Assembly (NCBI GenBank): GCA_028873575.1
Contig: JAGWHY010000001.1
Coordinates: 124,001-188,000 of the forward strand
Reading direction: 5' to 3'
Origin: Acidobacteriota bacterium
GTDB taxonomy: Bacteria > Actinomycetota > Acidimicrobiia > Acidimicrobiales > RAAP-2
Length of the DNA stretch: 64,000 bases
Below the pieces are notes generated by a model that made no database searches, was not told the DNA's origin, and saw nothing but the letters and a program-made list of their open reading frames with translations. Position numbers and translations under genes: made by a program. Below, piece after piece: positions 60,248 through 64,000 of the stretch (positions are counted from its first letter, which is position 1; each line of letters begins with the position of its first letter).

Positions 60248-60421
60248 CGCCCCACCATGGGCCCAGTTTGGCTGAATCGGTACTCGGAAGGTGTCAACCG
60301 TGACGTGCGGTGACGACGCCGTCGTGACGGTACGAGCCCTGGCGTGACGGAGATCGACCGCGGCGCACGATAATCCGACGCGGGAGTCGGTCCAGCGTGA
60401 CGAGGTCTGCGAAAGTGGAGC

Positions 60422-61018
60422 GTGAGCGAAATTGACGTGACGACGTGGCGACGGCGCGCGTTCGTGCTGGAATGGACGACTTTGATGTGGAACGTGGTGG
60501 GCGTCGCCGTCCTCGTCATCGTGGCGTGGCGTGCGCGATCCGTGGCACTGACCGGGTTTGGACTGGACAGCTTGGTGGAGATTGGCGCGTCACTCGTCGT
60601 GCTCTGGGACCTCGCGCAACGAGACGATCGCCCGCGCGATCGCGCCTTGCGATTGATCGGCCGCGCGTTCTTGCTCATAGCGGTCTACCTCTTCGTGCAG
60701 GGTTCGATCGCGCTGGCGACGCGCCATCAAGCGGCCCACAGCCGCGTGGGCATCGCGTGGACGGCGGCGACCGCGCTCGTGATGTTCTCCCTCGCGGCCG
60801 GAAAAACCACGGTGGGGAGAATGCTCGCGAACGCGACGGTGATCGCCGAAGGGCGGGTCACCTTCGTTGACGGCGTGCTCGCCACGTCGATTCTGGTCGG
60901 CTTGCTCGCGAACACGGTCCTTCACTGGTGGTGGGCCGACCCGATCGCGGGATTTGTCGTGATGTTCTACGCCTTCCGGGAGTTTGTGCACGTACGGCGC
61001 GAGGCGCGATCGAAATGA
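60422..61018 (+). CDS. Cation-diffusion-facilitator-like membrane protein
   Basis: A 198-residue protein with five to six helices, resembling the membrane domain of CDF transporters: WTTLMWNVVGVAVLVIVAW, SVALTGFGLDSLVEIGASL, IAEGRVTFVDGVLATSILVG. The metal-site residue positions are altered (GFGLDS instead of HSxxD) and the cytoplasmic domain is missing, so metal transport is uncertain. GTG start after GTGGAGC. The 174-bp gap before it contains four copies of CGTGACG of unknown meaning. Confidence 0.7.
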   Translation: MSEIDVTTWRRRAFVLEWTTLMWNVVGVAVLVIVAWRARSVALTGFGLDSLVEIGASLVVLWDLAQRDDRPRDRALRLIGRAFLLIAVYLFVQGSIALATRHQAAHSRVGIAWTAATALVMFSLAAGKTTVGRMLANATVIAEGRVTFVDGVLATSILVGLLANTVLHWWWADPIAGFVVMFYAFREFVHVRREARSK

Positions 61019-61233
61019 ACTTGACGGTCTTTGGACTAGTGGTCGTGTCCTTCATGGTCACGATGTACGCCCTCGAGCGAAGGGGGAGAATCTTTATCGC
61101 ACTTTTCGCCCTGGGCTGCCTACTGTCAGGTCTCTACGGGGTTTTGGCGGGCGCGTGGCCCTTTGGCGTGGCCGAGGCCGTGTGGGCGGTCGTCGCGTGG
61201 CGACGCTACCGTACCGGTGCGCGTCCGAAATAA
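61015..61233 (+). CDS. Small membrane protein
   Basis: 72 residues with two to three hydrophobic helices (LTVFGLVVVSFMVTMYALE, FIALFALGCLLSGLYGVLA, VAEAVWAVVAWRRY) and a basic tail. Not recognised as a named family. ATG overlaps the CDF-like stop, so it is co-translated with it. Confidence 0.7.
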   Translation: MNLTVFGLVVVSFMVTMYALERRGRIFIALFALGCLLSGLYGVLAGAWPFGVAEAVWAVVAWRRYRTGARPK

Positions 61234-61306
61234 CGGGAACGTGGCGTGGCGGGTCGACCAGATAAGAACCCGTGGTGGCGAACCTAAACGAAAACGAGTT
61301 TCGCTA

Positions 61307-61312
61307 TAGGCT
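61307..61312 (+). promoter_or_regulatory. -10 box of the second potA gene
   Basis: TAGGCT, 7 bases, then ATG 61320. This fixes the start; the upstream GTG at 61272 has no such element. Confidence 0.5.
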
Positions 61313-61319
61313 TCATCCG

Positions 61320-62513
61320 ATGAGTGGGACCCTAGGGCTCAGTGAGGACGAACGAACCCGCGCGCCCGAAGGGTTGACCTCACGCAAAGTGGTCGTGTGT
61401 TTCGATCACGTCACCAAAATCTTTGACGAAGCCCCGGCGGTGGACGACCTCAACCTCGAAATTCACGAGGGCGAGTTTTTCAGTCTTTTGGGGCCCTCCG
61501 GTTGCGGCAAAACGACGTCGTTACGAATGCTGGGTGGCTTCGAAGAGCCGACGAGCGGTCGACTCCTCCTTGGCGGCGACGACGTCACCTATCAGGCGCC
61601 CTACCGACGTGACGTCAACACGGTTTTCCAGTCCTACGCCCTCTTTCCTCACCTCGACGTCTTCGAGAACGTGGCCTTTGGTCTGCGTCGCCAGAAGATC
61701 AGCCGGGCGCAGATCAAGTCCAAGGTCAGCGAGATGCTGGAAATTGTGGACCTGCCGAACTTCGAGCGTCGTCGCCCGTCGCAGCTGTCCGGCGGACAAC
61801 AACAGCGCGTGGCGTTGGCGCGCGCGTTAGTGAACGAACCGACGCTGCTCCTGCTCGACGAACCAATGTCGGCGCTCGACGCCAAGTTGCGTCGACAGAT
61901 GCAGGTTGAATTGAAGCGCATCCAGGCGCGGGTGGGCATCACGTTTCTCTACGTCACCCACGACCAGGAAGAAGCGATGACGATGAGTGACCGTTTGGCG
62001 GTAATGCGCCACGGCAAAATCGAGGGCATCGGGTCGCCGAAGGACGTCTACGACTCTCCCTCGACGGAGTTCGTGGCCACGTTTCTTGGGGCGTCGAACC
62101 TGCTCGCGGGCACCGTGACGGGAACGGAGGGCAGTTGTTCGCTGGTGCGCCTCAGTGACGGTACGACCCTGCGGGTACCGACGTCACGCACCCCTCAAGG
62201 GGTCGGGGCCATCAAGGTGGGCGTTCGTCCCGAAAAGATCTCGCTCGTTGAGTCGGGTGTTGAGGCCTCGAACGTGACCAACGTTCTCACCGGACAGGTT
62301 CGGGTGTCGACGTTCACGGGGGTGGGCAATCAATACCTCGTCGCCACGCCGGCGGGCGTCGAGGTCACGGTCTACGCGCAAAACATTGGCCACGGCGTCG
62401 TGCCGCGTAGCGGCGACCAGGTGACGTTGACCTGGCCCGTCGAGCACACGTTCGCGGTGGTACCGATGAGCGGCGCGGAGTTGGAAGAACAAGTGGATGA
62501 AGGAGAGTTATGA
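61320..62513 (+). CDS. potA: Polyamine-type ABC transporter ATPase (second copy)
   Basis: Walker A GPSGCGKT at 58-65, Q-loop NTVFQSYALFPHLDVFENVAFG, signature [19 protein letters not shown], Walker B LLLLDEPMSALD, switch His in [17 protein letters not shown]. The C-terminal TOBE-type domain is present (KVGVRPEKISLVESG). Length is 397 residues; the first 24 residues before the ATPase domain are extra. It begins a second potA-potD-potB unit, separate from the reverse copy at 47.9-51.8 kb, and overlaps potD by ATGA. Confidence 0.92.
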   Translation: MSGTLGLSEDERTRAPEGLTSRKVVVCFDHVTKIFDEAPAVDDLNLEIHEGEFFSLLGPSGCGKTTSLRMLGGFEEPTSGRLLLGGDDVTYQAPYRRDVNTVFQSYALFPHLDVFENVAFGLRRQKISRAQIKSKVSEMLEIVDLPNFERRRPSQLSGGQQQRVALARALVNEPTLLLLDEPMSALDAKLRRQMQVELKRIQARVGITFLYVTHDQEEAMTMSDRLAVMRHGKIEGIGSPKDVYDSPSTEFVATFLGASNLLAGTVTGTEGSCSLVRLSDGTTLRVPTSRTPQGVGAIKVGVRPEKISLVESGVEASNVTNVLTGQVRVSTFTGVGNQYLVATPAGVEVTVYAQNIGHGVVPRSGDQVTLTWPVEHTFAVVPMSGAELEEQVDEGEL

Positions 62514-63808
62514 CCGAGCGTGACAATTCAGAGGGCGTCATCGATCCGTCGTTTTGGCGGGGGCTGACCCAACCGCGCGTGACGCGTCGACAGGCGTTGG
62601 GCCTCGCCGGTGCGGGAGCCGCCTCGGCGATGCTCCTCGGCGCGGACGCGGGACTCGCGGGCGCGGCGCTGCCGAACGCGAAGGTCGGGACGAAGGCCTG
62701 GTGGGCGAAGCAAAAGCTGCACTACCAACTCAACTTCGCCAACTGGCCGTACTACATCGACGTCTTGAAGGGGCACCACCCTTCGCTCGATCACTTTACG
62801 AAAACGACGCACATCAAGGTCAACTACTCCGAGGTCATCCAGGACAACCCGTCCTTCTACCAAAAGATTCGTCCGTCGCTCGCCGCGGGTCAGTCGACGG
62901 GCTACGACATCGTGGTCATGACGAACAACAGCGTGCAGCTGGGTTACTTGATAGAACTCGGGTGGCTCATCCCGCTGGACCGGGCCAAGATGACCAACTT
63001 CAACAAGTACGCCGGTCCCCTGATCAAGAACCCCTCCTGGGACCCCGGCAACAAGTACACGATGGCGTGGCAGTCCGGCTGGACGGCCGTCGGATACAAC
63101 TCACACATGGTGAAGAATCCCGGCACGTCGATTGAGCTTCTCTTCGATAAGAAGTACAAGGGCAAAGTCGGTATGTTCAACGACCCCATCGAGCTCGGTC
63201 ACGCGGGGCTGCTCGCGGTCGGCGTGGAGCCGGCGACGTCGACCGAACGCGACTGGGCCAAGGCCGCGAAGAAGCTCCAGCTCCAAAAGAGCGACGGCAT
63301 CGTGGCGGCTTACTACGACCAGAGCTACATCCAGCACCTGAAGAACGGCGACATCGCAATCTCGCAGTGCTACTCGGGCGACATTTTCCAGGCGGACTTG
63401 AACTCCAAGTACAAGAATCTGGTGATGATGTTGCCCCACGAGGGCGCGATGCTCTGGACGGACAACATGTGCATCCCGCTCTACGCGCAGAATCCGCTCG
63501 ACGCGATGACGGCGATGGACTACTTCTATTCGCCGCTGACCCAGTCCGTCGTCGAGTACTACAACGACTACATCTGCCCCGTACCGAGCGCCAAGCAGCA
63601 GCTCTTGCACCCGACGGGTTGGAATAAGGCGGCCCTGGCGGCGTTGAAGCCCGAAATCGGTCTTCCCACGACGGTGACGGCGAACTCCTCGACCGTCTTT
63701 CCCACGCCGGCGCGCATCGCGACGTCGAAGAGCTACTACACCTTCAAGAGCCAAGCGGAGATCGATGCGTGGAACAATCTGTTCCTGCCCATCATTCAAG
63801 GAGCGTAA
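62510..63808 (+). CDS. potD: Polyamine-type binding protein with twin-arginine signal (second copy)
   Basis: The N-terminus has a twin-arginine-type signal (VTRRQALGLAGAGAASAML), suggesting Tat export, unlike the Sec-type signal of the other PotD. Mature part: YQLNFANWPYYIDVLKGHHP, GYDIVVMTNNSVQLGYLIE, MAWQSGWTAVGYNSHMV, and ISQCYSGDIFQ with DNMCIPLYAQNPLDAM. Length is 432 residues. Stop codon TAA at 63806-63808 shares bases with where the next gene's start would be expected. Confidence 0.88.
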   Translation: MTERDNSEGVIDPSFWRGLTQPRVTRRQALGLAGAGAASAMLLGADAGLAGAALPNAKVGTKAWWAKQKLHYQLNFANWPYYIDVLKGHHPSLDHFTKTTHIKVNYSEVIQDNPSFYQKIRPSLAAGQSTGYDIVVMTNNSVQLGYLIELGWLIPLDRAKMTNFNKYAGPLIKNPSWDPGNKYTMAWQSGWTAVGYNSHMVKNPGTSIELLFDKKYKGKVGMFNDPIELGHAGLLAVGVEPATSTERDWAKAAKKLQLQKSDGIVAAYYDQSYIQHLKNGDIAISQCYSGDIFQADLNSKYKNLVMMLPHEGAMLWTDNMCIPLYAQNPLDAMTAMDYFYSPLTQSVVEYYNDYICPVPSAKQQLLHPTGWNKAALAALKPEIGLPTTVTANSSTVFPTPARIATSKSYYTFKSQAEIDAWNNLFLPIIQGA

Positions 63809-64000
63809 AGCCCCCACGTCATAGAGGTCTCTGGGCGAAACGACTCGCCCCGTACCTGTTGAGCCTCCCGGCGGGGCTGTGGCTCGCGCTGCTCTTTTTG
63901 GTACCGCTGTTCTTGATGCTCTCCGAGACGCTCAAGAGCTGCAGTCCCGCCTCGGGAGTCTGCACGATGACGTGGAACTGGGGTGAGCTGCCGCACACGG
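63805..64000 (+). CDS. potB: Polyamine-type ABC permease (second potB), 3' end outside window
   Basis: The frame reads RGLWAKRLAPYLLSLPAGLWLALLFLVPLFLMLSETL, then SCSPASGVCTMTWNWGEL, a typical PotB start and first helix. AAGGAG lies at 63798-63803, and the expected overlapping GTG position (63805) reads GTA, because the sequence is GTAA where GTGA overlaps are usual in this region. No ATG, GTG or TTG occurs in frame before TTG 63859. The start is therefore unresolved: a mutated start, a rare initiator, or a sequence error. Confidence 0.72.

Overview
The window is a contiguous piece of a high-GC bacterial chromosome. It looks actinobacterial, probably class Acidimicrobiia or a close relative. 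The evidence is two WhiB-type iron-sulfur regulators, a ctaE-qcrCAB respiratory cluster with a diheme QcrC, a UPF0182 membrane protein, a DUF2342 protein, a DivIVA-type coiled coil, heavy use of GTG starts, 4-base ATGA/GTGA gene overlaps, and TAnnnT -10 boxes placed 6-7 nt before start codons (leaderless genes). The species assignment is inference; no rRNA is present. There is no gene-free stretch longer than about 300 bases and no CRISPR array.

Layout. 1-4.5 kb: the end of a cyclopropane fatty acid synthase gene, then a reverse hemE-hemH-hemY haem operon. 4.6-6.9 kb: a HelD-type RNA polymerase-recycling ATPase. 7-12 kb: ctaE-qcrC-qcrA-qcrB plus an exported phosphodiester-glycosidase-like protein. 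12-17.3 kb: a histidine utilisation operon (hutG-like, hutH, hutU, hutI). 17.4-21 kb: a MOSC protein, a beta-propeller protein paired with a ubiquitin-like MoaD/ThiS protein, and a periplasmic Mo oxidoreductase with its cytochrome b. 21.1-28.6 kb: a nearly complete molybdenum cofactor and molybdate uptake locus (moaC, moaA, HTH-TOBE regulator, modBC fusion, modA/wtpA-like, moaE, moeA, moaD, mogA). 28.7-32.1 kb: a MoxR/ChlI-type AAA+ ATPase and its VWA partner. 32.2-35.2 kb: two whiB genes, ftcD, a small unknown protein and a DUF2342 protein lacking the zinc motif. 35.2-41.7 kb: a cell-envelope and quality-control group (PDZ protein, MreB-like actin, MBL hydrolase, HEAT protein, Lon-like PDZ protease, DivIVA-type protein).

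41.7-44.93 kb is the main accessory island. It is bounded by 19-bp imperfect inverted repeats and a TAA duplication, and holds a broken IS5-type transposase, a frameshifted GNAT acetyltransferase and an apparently intact TnpB. It sits exactly between the stop codon of the DivIVA-type gene and the promoter of the UPF0182 gene.

45-64 kb: UPF0182, a reverse potA-D-B-C polyamine-type transporter with a 17-bp hairpin at the potD-potB junction, a secreted Ser/Thr/Ala-rich protein, a KimA-like APC transporter fused to an OB-type domain, an initiator tRNA, a MazEF-type toxin-antitoxin pair, an aldehyde dehydrogenase with an isochorismatase-like hydrolase, three membrane proteins, and a second potA-D-B set cut by the window end.

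The genes work together as follows. Molybdate import and cofactor synthesis can supply the molybdopterin oxidoreductase at 20.3-21.0 kb, whose neighbouring cytochrome b could pass electrons to the membrane chain of which qcrCAB/ctaE form part. Histidine is degraded to formimidoylglutamate by hutHUI; that product could be handled by the hutG-like enzyme or by FtcD.
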